Below are positions 9,637 to 17,976 of a stretch of 18,186 nucleotides of DNA, one piece after another. The stretch spans positions 1-18,186 of the forward strand of contig WNEB01000010.1 in the NCBI GenBank assembly GCA_009914575.1, given 5' to 3'. The notes beneath the pieces were generated by a model. The model was not told the origin of the DNA. It worked only from the letters and a program-made list of their open reading frames with translations, and did not search any database. Position 1 is the first letter of the stretch; each line of letters begins with the position of its first letter. The DNA comes from Burkholderia gladioli (GTDB lineage Bacteria > Pseudomonadota > Gammaproteobacteria > Burkholderiales > Burkholderiaceae). Position numbers and translations under genes: made by a program.

Positions 9637-9662
9637 GACGGCGCGGCGCGCGCCGCGCCGTC
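9637..9662. promoter_or_regulatory. 26-nt perfect palindrome between trpF and trpB
   Basis: The 26 bases starting GACGGCGCGGCG are identical to their own reverse complement. As RNA they would form an 11-bp all-GC-rich hairpin with a 4-nt loop. It begins seven bases after the trpF stop and ends 18 bases before the trpB ATG, just upstream of the purine-rich ribosome site (GAGATAGAGAGA). No T-run follows. It could affect mRNA processing, local translation or DNA binding. Confidence 0.55.
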
Positions 9663-9680
9663 CGAGATAGAGAGACAAGC

Positions 9681-10874
9681 ATGTACAACCTTCCTGATGA
9701 TCGCGGCCATTTCGGCCCGTATGGCGGCGTGTTCGTCGCCGAAACGCTGATTCACGCCCTCGACGAACTGCGCGTCGCCTACGAGCGCTACCAGGCCGAC
9801 CCCGAATTCGTCGCCGAATACAACCGCGAACTGAAGCACTTCGTCGGTCGTCCTTCGCCGATCTATCACGCCCAGCGCTGGACCGAAATGCTCGGCGGCG
9901 CGCAGCTTTACCTGAAGCGCGAAGACCTGAACCACACCGGCGCGCACAAGGTGAACAACGTGATCGGCCAGGCGCTGCTCGCGCGCCGGATGGGCAAGAA
10001 GCGCGTGATCGCCGAAACCGGCGCGGGCCAGCACGGCGTGGCCACGGCCACCATCTGCGCGCGCTTCGGCATGGAGTGCGTGGTCTACATGGGCGCGGAA
10101 GACGTGCGCCGCCAGGCCGCCAACGTCGATCGCATGAAGCTGCTCGGCGCGACCGTGGTGCCGGTCGAATCGGGTTCGCGCACGCTGAAGGACGCGCTCA
10201 ACGAAGCGATGCGCGACTGGGTCACGAACATCGAATCGACGTTCTACATCATCGGCACGGTGGCCGGCCCGCACCCGTACCCGATGATGGTGCGCGATTT
10301 CCAGCGCGTGATCGGCGACGAGTGCAAGGTGCAGATGCCCGAAATGACCGGCCGTCAGCCCGACGCCGTGATCGCCTGCGTGGGCGGCGGCTCGAACGCG
10401 ATGGGCATCTTCTATCCGTACATCGACGACGCGTCGGTGCAGCTGATCGGCGTCGAAGCCGCCGGCGACGGCCTCGACAGCGGTCGTCACGCGGCCTCGC
10501 TGACGGGCGGCAGCCCCGGCGTGTTGCACGGTAACCGCACCTACCTGCTGCAGGATGCCGACGGCCAGATCATCGAGACGCATTCGGTGTCGGCGGGCCT
10601 CGACTACCCGGGCGTCGGCCCCGAACACGCCTGGCTCAAGGACAGCGGCCGCGCGAAGTACGTGCCGATCACCGACGAGGAAGCGCTGAAGGCGTTCCAC
10701 GATTGCTGCCGGATCGAGGGCATCATCCCGGCGCTCGAGTCGAGCCACGCGATCGCCTACGGCGCGAAGCTCGCGGCCACGTTGCCGAAGGACAAGATCC
10801 TGCTCGTCAATCTGTCGGGCCGCGGCGACAAGGACATGCATACCGTCGCCGAGCGCGGCCGCATCGTGCTCTGA
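9681..10874 (+). CDS. trpB: Tryptophan synthase beta chain
   Basis: The 397-residue PLP enzyme condenses indole, channelled from TrpA, with L-serine to give L-tryptophan. The PLP-binding lysine is K90 in HTGAHKVNN, and the phosphate-binding loop VGGGSNAMG and the C-terminal [12 protein letters not shown] are intact. The start [16 protein letters not shown] is canonical for TrpB1. The methyltransferase gene begins 7 nt downstream and separates trpB from its usual partner trpA by about 0.9 kb. The two subunits presumably still form the alpha2beta2 complex. Confidence 0.98.
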   Translation: MYNLPDDRGHFGPYGGVFVAETLIHALDELRVAYERYQADPEFVAEYNRELKHFVGRPSPIYHAQRWTEMLGGAQLYLKREDLNHTGAHKVNNVIGQALLARRMGKKRVIAETGAGQHGVATATICARFGMECVVYMGAEDVRRQAANVDRMKLLGATVVPVESGSRTLKDALNEAMRDWVTNIESTFYIIGTVAGPHPYPMMVRDFQRVIGDECKVQMPEMTGRQPDAVIACVGGGSNAMGIFYPYIDDASVQLIGVEAAGDGLDSGRHAASLTGGSPGVLHGNRTYLLQDADGQIIETHSVSAGLDYPGVGPEHAWLKDSGRAKYVPITDEEALKAFHDCCRIEGIIPALESSHAIAYGAKLAATLPKDKILLVNLSGRGDKDMHTVAERGRIVL

Positions 10875-10881
10875 CGCCCGC

Positions 10882-11742
10882 ATGCGCGACCTGATCGAGG
10901 CGCCGGACGGCGGCGCGGCGAGCGAGAGCGGGGCGGCTTCGGCCGCCGCGTCCGCACGCGCGTTGCCGCCCGGCGTCGACCTGCACCACCGCGATTTCCT
11001 CGCCGATGCGGGGAACCTGCCGGACGCGTCGATCGACCTGATCGTCGCCGATCCGCCCTACGGGCTCGGCAAGGACTACGGCAACGACTCCGACAAGCTG
11101 CAGGGCGACGCGCATCTCGCGTGGACGCGCCAGTGGCTCGATCTGGCGATTCCGAAGCTCAAGCCGAGCGGTTCGCTCTATGTGTTCTGCACCTGGCAAT
11201 ACGCGCCGGAAATCTTCAGCTACCTGAAGACGCGCCTCACGATGGTCAACGAGATCATCTGGGACCGGCGCGTGCCGAGCATGGGCGGCACCACGCGCCG
11301 CTACACGTCGGTGCACGACAACATCGGCTTTTTCGCGGTATCGAAGGGTTATTACTTCGATCTCGATCCGGTCCGCATTCCCTACGACGCCGAAACGAAG
11401 AAGGCCCGTTCGCGCAAGTTGTTCGAAGGCAGCAAGTGGCTTGAGATGGGCTACAACCCGAAGGACGTCTGGTCGATTTCGCGCCTGCACCGGCAGCACG
11501 CGGAGCGCGTCGACCATCCGACCCAGAAGCCGCTCGAGATGGTCGAGCGGATGGTGCTGTCGAGCTGCCCGCCGGGCGGCCTCGTGCTCGACCCGTTCAT
11601 GGGCAGCGGCACGACGGTCGTGGCCTGCGCGCGACACGGACGCCGCTTCGTCGGCTACGAGATCAATGAAAGCTATTGCGCGATCGCGCGCGAACGCGTG
11701 AACGCGCTCGCCGCGCCGGCGGCTGCGCCAGTCGACGACTGA
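10882..11742 (+). CDS. Orphan DNA (adenine-N6) methyltransferase, beta class
   Basis: The 286-residue protein carries motif IV DPPY at residues 57-60 ([12 protein letters not shown]) and the SAM-binding motif FMGSGTT at 239-245, preceded by [13 protein letters not shown]. Catalytic motif first and SAM motif last defines the beta class, and DPPY suggests N6-adenine methylation. The first 30 residues are Ala/Ser-rich and probably disordered. No restriction gene lies nearby, so it is an orphan. It starts 7 nt after the trpB stop and ends 38 nt before the trpA ATG, so it should be co-transcribed with the tryptophan synthase genes. Related orphan enzymes in Burkholderia and Ralstonia have, from memory, been linked to GTWWAC methylation and gene regulation. 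The specificity of this protein cannot be read from its sequence. Confidence 0.9.
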   Translation: MRDLIEAPDGGAASESGAASAAASARALPPGVDLHHRDFLADAGNLPDASIDLIVADPPYGLGKDYGNDSDKLQGDAHLAWTRQWLDLAIPKLKPSGSLYVFCTWQYAPEIFSYLKTRLTMVNEIIWDRRVPSMGGTTRRYTSVHDNIGFFAVSKGYYFDLDPVRIPYDAETKKARSRKLFEGSKWLEMGYNPKDVWSISRLHRQHAERVDHPTQKPLEMVERMVLSSCPPGGLVLDPFMGSGTTVVACARHGRRFVGYEINESYCAIARERVNALAAPAAAPVDD

Positions 11743-11780
11743 TGCCCGCCGATCGCGACCGAATCCAGGAAAGTGACACC

Positions 11781-12593
11781 ATGTCCCGTATCCAGAAAAC
11801 TTTCGCAGCACTCGCCGCTCAGGGCCGCAAGGGCCTGATTCCGTTCCTGACGGTCGGCGATCCGGACCCGGCTAAAACCGTCGAATTCATGCACGCGCTG
11901 GCCGAAGGCGGCGCCGACGTGATCGAGCTCGGCGTGCCGTTCTCGGACCCGATGGCCGACGGCCCGGTGATCCAGCGCTCGTCGGAGCGCGCGCTCGCGC
12001 GCGGCGTCACGCTCAAGCACGTGCTCGACGACGTCAGGCGCTTCCGCGAGCGCGACGACGCCACGCCCGTCGTGCTGATGGGCTACGCCAACCCGATCGA
12101 GCGCATGGGCGCGCAGGCCTTCGCCGAGGCCGCCAGCGCGGTCGGCGTGGACGGCGTGCTGGTGGTGGACTATCCGCCCGAGGAGGCGGAGGAATTCGCC
12201 GCCAAGATGCGCGCCTCCGGCATCGATCCCATCTTCCTGCTGGCGCCCACGTCCACCGAGGCGCACATGGCGCAAGTCGGGCGGATCGCGAGCGGCTACG
12301 TGTATTACGTGTCGCTGAAAGGGGTGACCGGCGCCGGAAATCTGGATGTTTCCAGCATTGCGGGTAAAATCCCGGCCATCAAGTCGCGCGTACCGGTTCC
12401 GGTCGGCGTCGGCTTCGGTATCCGCGACGCCGCCACGGCGCGTGCGGTGGCCGAAGTGTCGGATGCCGTCGTGATCGGCAGCCGCCTCGTGCAACTGCTC
12501 GAGGAAGCCGCGCCGGAAGCGGCCGTGGGCACGCTGAAGGCGTTCATCGCCGAGGTGCGCGCCGCGCTGGACGGCGAGGCCAAGGCCGCGTAA
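11781..12593 (+). CDS. trpA: Tryptophan synthase alpha chain
   Basis: The 270-residue TIM-barrel enzyme cleaves indole-3-glycerol phosphate to indole and glyceraldehyde 3-phosphate and passes indole to TrpB. The catalytic pair E49 and D60 sits in [16 protein letters not shown]. The [11 protein letters not shown] loop and the [12 protein letters not shown] phosphate site are also present. ATG 11781 has AGGA (11767-11770) ten bases upstream and gives the family's normal start. A hairpin (12597-12625) begins four bases after the stop, and a terminator-like palindrome lies before accD. Confidence 0.97.
   Translation: MSRIQKTFAALAAQGRKGLIPFLTVGDPDPAKTVEFMHALAEGGADVIELGVPFSDPMADGPVIQRSSERALARGVTLKHVLDDVRRFRERDDATPVVLMGYANPIERMGAQAFAEAASAVGVDGVLVVDYPPEEAEEFAAKMRASGIDPIFLLAPTSTEAHMAQVGRIASGYVYYVSLKGVTGAGNLDVSSIAGKIPAIKSRVPVPVGVGFGIRDAATARAVAEVSDAVVIGSRLVQLLEEAAPEAAVGTLKAFIAEVRAALDGEAKAA
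12365..12370 (+). promoter_or_regulatory. Possible -10 element inside trpA
   Basis: TAAAAT at 12365-12370 is an AT-rich island in otherwise GC-rich coding sequence and matches a -10 hexamer at 5 of 6 positions. The -35 region is unconvincing. If active, it would supply accD with a transcript whose leader includes both hairpins upstream of accD. Confidence 0.2.
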
Positions 12594-12596
12594 AAA

Positions 12597-12625
12597 GGGC
12601 CGCCGGGGTTGTTGCAAGGCGGCCC
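12597..12625 (+). terminator. Hairpin directly after trpA
   Basis: GGGCCGCC (12597-12604) pairs perfectly with GGCGGCCC (12618-12625) across a 13-nt loop. AAAAA precedes it on the + strand and no T-run follows, so on the + strand it may work only as a transcript-end stabiliser. On the - strand it would have a T-run. Confidence 0.4.
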
Positions 12626-12658
12626 CGGTCGCCACGCGCATCATCAGAAACACAGAAT

Positions 12659-12685
12659 ACGGGCCGGATCGATCCGGCCCGTTTT
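12659..12685 (+). terminator. Terminator-like palindrome just upstream of accD
   Basis: A perfect 24-nt palindrome (12659-12682, half-site ACGGGCCGGATC) is followed by TTTT (12682-12685). It ends 17-20 nt before the accD ATG, which leaves no room for a promoter between them. It is therefore either a leaky terminator of the trp transcript or an attenuator in the accD leader. Confidence 0.55.
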
Positions 12686-12702
12686 GAACAGGGAAACCAC
12701 GC

Positions 12703-13575
12703 ATGAGTTGGCTCGACAAGCTGTTGCCGCCGAAGATCAAGCAGACAGACCCCAAGAGCCGCAAGGGTATCCCCGAGGGGCTGTGGGTCAAGTGCCCGTC
12801 TTGCGAGGCCGTGCTGTATCGCTTCGACGTCGAAGCCAACCTGCATGTGTGCCCGAAGTGCGACCACCACATGCGAATCGGCGCGCGCGAGCGTCTCGAT
12901 GCGCTGCTCGATCCGGAAGGCCGCTACGAAATCGGCCAGGAAATCGTGCCGGTCGATACGCTGAAGTTCAAGGACAGCCGCAAGTATCCGGATCGTCTGA
13001 AGGAAGCGATCGACGAGACGGGCGAAACCGATGCCATGGTGGTGATGGGCGGCGCGATCCGCACGCTGCCGGTGGTCGCGGCCTGCTTCGAGTTCTCGTT
13101 CATGGGCGGCTCGATGGGTTCGGTGGTCGGCGAGCGCTTCGCGCGCGGCGCGCAGAACGCGCTCGAGCAGCACGTGCCGTTCATCTGCGTGACGGCCTCG
13201 GGCGGCGCGCGGATGCAGGAAAGCCTGCTGTCGCTGATGCAGATGGCCAAGACCACCGCGATGCTGACCAAGCTGGCCGAAGCCAAGCTGCCGTTCATCT
13301 CGGTGCTGACCGATCCGACCATGGGCGGCGTGTCCGCCAGCTTCGCGTTCCTCGGCGACGTGGTGATCGCCGAACCGAAGGCGCTGATCGGCTTCGCCGG
13401 CCCGCGCGTGATCGAGCAGACGGTGCGCGAGAAGCTGCCGGAAGGCTTCCAGCGCTCGGAGTTCCTGTTGAAATCGGGTGCGATCGACATGATCGTCGAC
13501 CGCCGCAAGATGCGCGACGAAATCGCGCAACTGCTCGCGCTGCTGCAGCGCCAGCCGGCCGACGCGCTCGCGTAA
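12703..13575 (+). CDS. accD: Acetyl-CoA carboxylase carboxyltransferase beta subunit
   Basis: The 290-residue product forms the carboxyltransferase with AccA and makes malonyl-CoA for fatty-acid synthesis. The zinc ribbon is intact (C31-x2-C34-x15-C50-x2-C53), followed by the crotonase-like core with [31 protein letters not shown] and [13 protein letters not shown]. The start [13 protein letters not shown] is canonical, with GGGAAA (12691-12696) as ribosome site. In E. coli the zinc ribbon also binds acc mRNA and represses its translation, so the hairpin just upstream could be regulatory here, though nothing in the sequence proves that. A strong terminator follows accD. Confidence 0.98.
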   Translation: MSWLDKLLPPKIKQTDPKSRKGIPEGLWVKCPSCEAVLYRFDVEANLHVCPKCDHHMRIGARERLDALLDPEGRYEIGQEIVPVDTLKFKDSRKYPDRLKEAIDETGETDAMVVMGGAIRTLPVVAACFEFSFMGGSMGSVVGERFARGAQNALEQHVPFICVTASGGARMQESLLSLMQMAKTTAMLTKLAEAKLPFISVLTDPTMGGVSASFAFLGDVVIAEPKALIGFAGPRVIEQTVREKLPEGFQRSEFLLKSGAIDMIVDRRKMRDEIAQLLALLQRQPADALA

Positions 13576-13596
13576 GCGCCGCGCGGCATCCGCCGA

Positions 13597-13635
13597 CGCG
13601 TCGTCCGGCCCGGTCGGGCGGCGCGTTTTTCGTTT
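13597..13635 (+). terminator. Intrinsic terminator between accD and folC
   Basis: CGCGTCGTCCG (13597-13607) pairs with CGGGCGGCGCG (13615-13625), 11 bp with two G-U pairs around a 7-nt loop. TTTTTCGTTTTT (13626-13637) follows at once. It interrupts the otherwise conserved accD-folC unit, so folC needs read-through or its own promoter in 13638-13695, where I see no clear one. Confidence 0.75.
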
Positions 13636-13695
13636 TTCGGCGTGCTGCGCCGATCCGCATCTTTTCCGCTTCTTTTCCGGTTTGCAGTCGCACAG

Positions 13696-15006
13696 ATGAG
13701 CACATTTCCCACTCTCGACGCGTGGCTTTCGCATCTCGAATCCGCGCATCCGGTCGGCATCGACATGGGCCTCGCCCGCATCGGCCAGGTCAAGGACGCC
13801 CTCGGGCTGTCGTTCTCGTGCCCGGTGATCACGGTTGGCGGTACCAATGGCAAGGGCTCGACCTGCGCGTTTCTCGAGACGATTCTGCTCAAGGCCGGCT
13901 ATCGCGTCGGTTGCCACACGTCGCCGCACCTGATCGCGTTCAACGAGCGCGCGCGCATCGGCGGCGAGAACGTGTCGGACGACGCGCTGCTGCCGCATTT
14001 CGAGGCCGTCGAAGCGGCGCGGCTGAGCCTGGCCCAACCGGTCACGCTCACGTATTTCGAGTTCACGACGCTGGTGATCCTGCGGCTGTTCGCCGAAAGC
14101 GGGCTCGATGCGGTGATCCTCGAAGTGGGGCTGGGCGGCCGGCTCGACGCGATGAACATCCTTGACGCCGATTGCGCGATCGTCACCAGCATCGACATCG
14201 ATCACACCGAATACCTCGGCGACACGCGCGAGAAGATCGCGTTCGAGAAGGCCGGCATCTTCCGCGCCGATACGCCGGCGATCTGCGGCGATCCGTCCCC
14301 CCCCCAGACGCTGATCGATCATGCCGAGGCGATCGGCGCCGATCTGTGGCTGGTCGGGCGCGATTTCCGCTATGAAGCGCAGGCCGGCAGCGAGCGCCAG
14401 CAGTGGAGCTACCTCGGCCGCGACAAGCGCTATCCGGCGCTCGCCTACCCGGCGCTGCGCGGCGCGAACCAGCTGATCAACGCTTCGACCGCGCTGGCCG
14501 CGCTCGAATCGCTGCGCTCGCGCCTGCCGGTGTCGGCGCAGGACATCCGCCTCGGTCTGGCCAACGTCGAACTGGCGGGGCGCTTCCAGGTGCTGCCGGG
14601 CAAGCCCGCGATCGTGCTCGATGTTGCGCATAACCCGCACGCATCGGCCGTTCTGGCGCAAAACCTCGGCAATATGGGTTTCTTTCCGTACACTTACGCG
14701 GTGTTCGGCGCGATGCGCGACAAGGACATCGCGGGCGTGCTCAAGCAGTTGAAGGGCGAAATCGATCACTGGTGCGTGACCGATCTGCCGCTGCCGCGCG
14801 CGGCCACGACCGCATCGCTCGAAGCGTCGCTGCGCGAAGCCGGTGTCGAGGATGGCCCCGACAGCAGCGTCACGCACTACGCAACGCCCGCGGACGCATT
14901 TCGAGATGCCCTGAAACGGGCCTCGGAGAATGATAGAATCATAGTCTTTGGTAGTTTTTATATGGTGGCGGGCGTCATGGCCTACCGTAAATCGCAGCAA
15001 CACTGA
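13696..15006 (+). CDS. folC: Bifunctional folylpolyglutamate synthase/dihydrofolate synthase
   Basis: The 436-residue Mur-ligase-like enzyme adds glutamate to dihydropteroate and then to folates using ATP. It has the P-loop VGGTNGKGSTCAFLE, the TSPHLIAFNERARI substrate loop, the EVGLGGRLDAMNI metal site, the SIDIDHTEYLG motif and the C-terminal-domain start VLDVAHNPHAS. The frame opens at 13642, but ATG 13696 gives the conserved MSTFPTLDAWLSHLE start. A run of nine C (14297-14305) lies inside the gene and leaves the frame intact. dedD follows after 23 nt. An AT-rich island near the 3' end could be a promoter for dedD. Confidence 0.97.
   Translation: MSTFPTLDAWLSHLESAHPVGIDMGLARIGQVKDALGLSFSCPVITVGGTNGKGSTCAFLETILLKAGYRVGCHTSPHLIAFNERARIGGENVSDDALLPHFEAVEAARLSLAQPVTLTYFEFTTLVILRLFAESGLDAVILEVGLGGRLDAMNILDADCAIVTSIDIDHTEYLGDTREKIAFEKAGIFRADTPAICGDPSPPQTLIDHAEAIGADLWLVGRDFRYEAQAGSERQQWSYLGRDKRYPALAYPALRGANQLINASTALAALESLRSRLPVSAQDIRLGLANVELAGRFQVLPGKPAIVLDVAHNPHASAVLAQNLGNMGFFPYTYAVFGAMRDKDIAGVLKQLKGEIDHWCVTDLPLPRAATTASLEASLREAGVEDGPDSSVTHYATPADAFRDALKRASENDRIIVFGSFYMVAGVMAYRKSQQH
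14911..14939 (+). promoter_or_regulatory. Possible internal promoter in the 3' end of folC
   Basis: CTGAAA (14911-14916) and TAGAAT (14934-14939) are 17 bp apart, with TGA just before the -10 (extended -10, as in the trpF candidate). A start near 14946 would give a leader of about 85 nt for dedD. The surrounding AT-rich run (14931-14962) stands out from the coding background. Confidence 0.35.
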
Positions 15007-15029
15007 CGGGCAGTTCGGATCAGCCATAC

Positions 15030-15827
15030 ATGGGAATCTTCTCGTTCGGCAAGAAGAAAGACGACGACGCGCCGCCCCGGCGCGGGTCGAGGTCCGGCTC
15101 CACACGGGCCGCTCGCGGAGAACGCACCGAGCGGTGCACGCGTCGCGCGGAGCGCCCGGAATCGGATGCGACGCTGCTCGACCCGACTCTCCCCGAGAAA
15201 CAACGCGCGCGCCGGCGCCTCGTCGGGGCGATTGCGCTCGTGGTCGCGGTCGTGATCGTGCTGCCGATGGTGCTCGATGCGCACCCCAAGCCGGTCACCA
15301 GCGACATCGCCATCGACATCCCGAACAAGCCGGCGCAAGCCGCGCCGGCTCGCGACGACGATCCCGTCGATACGCAGGCCGGCGTGGCGCACGACGCGCC
15401 GCCGGGCGCGACCGACGACACGCAAACGGCGCAGGCATCCGGCGCGCAGGCCGCGCCTGCCGCCAAGTCGCAACAGCAGGCTGCCGCCAAGCCGGCACCC
15501 GCGGCCAAGCCGCCGGTTGCGCAGGCGAAGCCGCCGGTCGAACCCCAATCCGAAACCGATTCCGATCAGGCTGCGGTCGCGAACGGCGCCTCGCCGTCGT
15601 CGCCGGTCGGCGCGCGTTTTGCGGTGCAGTTGGGGTCGTTCACGGACGAAGTCACGGCGCGCGGCTGGGCCGCGAAGTTGAAATCGGCGGGTGTGTCCGC
15701 ATATGTCGAACGTCGCAAGCAGGCCGACGGCAGCGTCGTTACACTGCTGCGTGCAGGCCCGTTCGCCGATCGCGCCGCGGCGTCGACCGCCATCGCGAAG
15801 GTGCGCGATGCCGGCCTGACCCAGTAA
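15030..15827 (+). CDS. SPOR-domain inner-membrane protein (DedD-like)
   Basis: The 265-residue product has an Arg-rich, probably disordered cytoplasmic N-terminus (about 1-63), one membrane segment at 64-83 (RLVGAIALVVAVVIVLP), a periplasmic linker rich in Ala, Pro, Lys and Gln, and a C-terminal SPOR domain from about residue 196 (RFAVQLGSFTDEVTARGWAAKL) to the end. SPOR domains bind denuded septal peptidoglycan, and DedD helps cell constriction in E. coli. The folC-dedD-cvpA-purF order matches E. coli and supports the DedD assignment, although the linker is not conserved. It starts 23 nt after folC and ends 7 nt before cvpA. Confidence 0.88.
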   Translation: MGIFSFGKKKDDDAPPRRGSRSGSTRAARGERTERCTRRAERPESDATLLDPTLPEKQRARRRLVGAIALVVAVVIVLPMVLDAHPKPVTSDIAIDIPNKPAQAAPARDDDPVDTQAGVAHDAPPGATDDTQTAQASGAQAAPAAKSQQQAAAKPAPAAKPPVAQAKPPVEPQSETDSDQAAVANGASPSSPVGARFAVQLGSFTDEVTARGWAAKLKSAGVSAYVERRKQADGSVVTLLRAGPFADRAAASTAIAKVRDAGLTQ

Positions 15828-15834
15828 GGCGGCG

Positions 15835-16329
15835 ATGTTCACAGTATTCGATTACGCCGTGATGGCGGTGATTCTGCTGTCGGCGTTGCGCGGTGCGTGG
15901 CGCGGCTTCGTGTCCTAGGTGTTCGGGCTGATCGGCTGGATCGCGGCGTTCATCATCGCGTGCCGCTACGTCGGCGTGGTGCTGCCGTATATTCCGTCCA
16001 ACTGGCCGGGCGGCGCGCTGACCCAGTGGGTCGTGGCGTTAGGCGGGCTCGTGATCGGCGTGGTGCTGGTGGCGGGCGTGGCGAATGCGCTGCTCTCGCG
16101 GCTGGCGCAGGCCACCGGCCTCGGCGGCCTGGATCGCTCGCTCGGGCTGCTGTTCGGGCTGATGCGCGGCGTGCTGCTGGTGTTGGCGCTGGTGGCGGCA
16201 GCGGGGCTGACCGATCTGCCGAAACAGGATTTCTGGCGCAACGCGCTGTTGCGTCCCCTCGCCGTACAAGGCGTGCATGAGCTGAAGCCGTACTTGCCCG
16301 ACGGGCTGGCTGCGTATATCCATATTTGA
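15835..16329 (+). pseudogene. cvpA: CvpA-family membrane protein interrupted by an in-frame TAG
   Basis: Reading from ATG 15835 gives MFTVFDYAVMAVILLSALRG and onward to RGFVS, then TAG at 15916-15918 (codon 28). The same frame continues with VFGLIGWIAAFIIACRYVG and the rest of a normal CvpA to TGA 16327-16329, about 164 residues in all. CvpA is a multi-pass inner-membrane protein first tied to colicin V secretion and later to envelope integrity. In relatives this position is typically Glu, so a GAG-to-TAG change is likely (inference). A GTG at 15919 directly follows the stop and could reinitiate, giving a 136-residue protein without the first membrane helix. Sequencing error is possible. The rest of the frame is undamaged, so any mutation is recent. 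purF lies 45 nt downstream. Confidence 0.75.
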
Positions 16330-16374
16330 TACGCAGTAGCCGAAACCGTTTTTGTATCCTTGAAGGACCATGCC

Positions 16375-17976
16375 ATGTGCGGCATCGTAGGCGTTATCTC
16401 TCATTCCCCGGTCAATCAGCTCATCTATGACAGCCTGCTGCTGCAGCAGCATCGCGGTCAGGACGCAGCCGGCATCGTGACCGCGGACGGCAGCAACTTC
16501 CATATGTACAAGGCCAATGGCATGGTGCGCGACGTGTTCCGCACGCGCAACATGCGCAGTCTGCCGGGTACCAGCGGCATCGGCCAGGTGCGTTACCCGA
16601 CGGCCGGCTCGGCGTCGAGCGAAGCCGAGGCGCAGCCGTTCTACGTCAACGCGCCGTTCGGCATCGTGCTTGCGCACAACGGCAACCTGACGAACATGGA
16701 ACAGCTCAAGGACGAGATGTTCCGCATCGATCGCCGCCACATCAACACGAATTCGGACAGCGAAGTGCTGCTGAACGTGTTCGCGCATGAACTGCAACTG
16801 GCGACCACCGGCCTCGAACTCGATCCGACCGCCGTGTTCAAGGCCGTGTCGGGCGTGCACCGCCGCGCGCAGGGCTCGTACGCGATCGTGTCGCAGATCG
16901 CCGGCCACGGCATGGCGGCGTTCCGCGACCCGTTCGGCATTCGCCCGCTGTGCATCGGCAAGCTCGAAACCGAGCAGGGTGCCGAATGGATCGTGGCGTC
17001 GGAATCGGTGGCGGTCGAAGGTATCGGCTTCGAATTCGTGCGCGACGTCGCGCCGGGCGAGGCGATCTTCATCAGCAACGACGGCAGCTTCCACAGCCAG
17101 CAGTGCGCGGAAAACCCGAGCCTGAACCCGTGCATGTTCGAGTGGGTCTACCTCGCCCGCCCGGATTCGTGCCTCGACGGCGTGCCGGTCTACAACGTGC
17201 GCCTGCGCATGGGCGATTACCTCGCCGAGAAGATCAAGCGCGAGCTGAAGGACGTGCCGATCGACGTCGTGATGCCGATCCCCGATTCGTCGCGGCCCGC
17301 CGCGATGCAGGTGGCCGCCAAGCTCGGCGTGGAATACCGCGAAGGCTTCTTCAAGAACCGCTACGTCGGCCGCACCTTCATCATGCCGGGTCAGGCCGTG
17401 CGCAAGAAGTCGGTGCGCCAGAAGCTGAACGCGATGAGCGTCGAGTTCAAGGATAAGCACGTGCTGATCGTCGACGATTCGATCGTGCGCGGCACCACCT
17501 CGCACGAGATCGTGCAGATGGCGCGCGATTCGGGCGCGAAATCGGTGATCTTCGCGTCGGCCGCGCCGCCCGTGAAATTCCCGAACGTGTACGGCATCGA
17601 CATGCCCACGCGCAACGAGCTGGTCGCGCATGGCCGTACCGACGAAGAAGTGGCGAAGATGATCGGCGCCGATTATCTGATCTACCAGGACGTCGACGAT
17701 CTGCGCCGCGCCGTGCGCGACATCAACCCCGAGATCGACAGCTTCGAGGCCTCGTGCTTCGACGGCAACTACATCACGGGCCACGTCACGCCGGAGTATC
17801 TCGATTCGCTCGAGCGTGCACGTCTCGCGCCGGCGTCGCAGCAGGATCGCGCCCAGAACGGCGACGAGTCGCGTTCGCAGATGAACCTGGGCGGCCTCAA
17901 ATCTGAAGTGCAACACCTTCGCCAACCGGTAAAGTCCGCGCATGGCAAAGAGAACGTACCAACAACTGCAACCTGA
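16375..17976 (+). CDS. purF: Amidophosphoribosyltransferase with IS-derived C-terminal tail
   Basis: The product makes 5-phosphoribosylamine from PRPP and glutamine, the first committed purine step. ATG 16375 is chosen because it is followed directly by Cys2, the N-terminal nucleophile of the glutaminase domain (CGIVGVI), and has AAGGA (16363-16367) seven bases upstream. The glutaminase domain spans roughly 1-230. The phosphoribosyltransferase domain carries the PRPP loop VLIVDDSIVRGTTS from residue 363. The protein is 533 residues. Residues up to about MNL (503-505) look native. The last 28 or so read into the end of an IS30-family element, whose transposase ATG (17942) lies inside this frame. 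The catalytic domains are complete, so activity is probably kept. Confidence 0.95.
   Translation: MCGIVGVISHSPVNQLIYDSLLLQQHRGQDAAGIVTADGSNFHMYKANGMVRDVFRTRNMRSLPGTSGIGQVRYPTAGSASSEAEAQPFYVNAPFGIVLAHNGNLTNMEQLKDEMFRIDRRHINTNSDSEVLLNVFAHELQLATTGLELDPTAVFKAVSGVHRRAQGSYAIVSQIAGHGMAAFRDPFGIRPLCIGKLETEQGAEWIVASESVAVEGIGFEFVRDVAPGEAIFISNDGSFHSQQCAENPSLNPCMFEWVYLARPDSCLDGVPVYNVRLRMGDYLAEKIKRELKDVPIDVVMPIPDSSRPAAMQVAAKLGVEYREGFFKNRYVGRTFIMPGQAVRKKSVRQKLNAMSVEFKDKHVLIVDDSIVRGTTSHEIVQMARDSGAKSVIFASAAPPVKFPNVYGIDMPTRNELVAHGRTDEEVAKMIGADYLIYQDVDDLRRAVRDINPEIDSFEASCFDGNYITGHVTPEYLDSLERARLAPASQQDRAQNGDESRSQMNLGGLKSEVQHLRQPVKSAHGKENVPTTAT

Noticed and set aside
8763..10883. 706-codon minus-strand open frame opposite trpF and trpB
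   Set aside because: It is antisense to trpF and trpB. The composition is typical of a shadow frame in high-GC DNA.
12544..15105. 853-codon minus-strand open frame opposite accD and folC
   Set aside because: It is a mirror of two well-conserved genes, with an Arg/Ala/His-rich translation and no recognisable domain.
17401..17940. Promoter-like TAAAGT near 17930
   Set aside because: It lies inside the IS30-family terminal sequence and probably serves its transposase, if anything. No good -35 was found.
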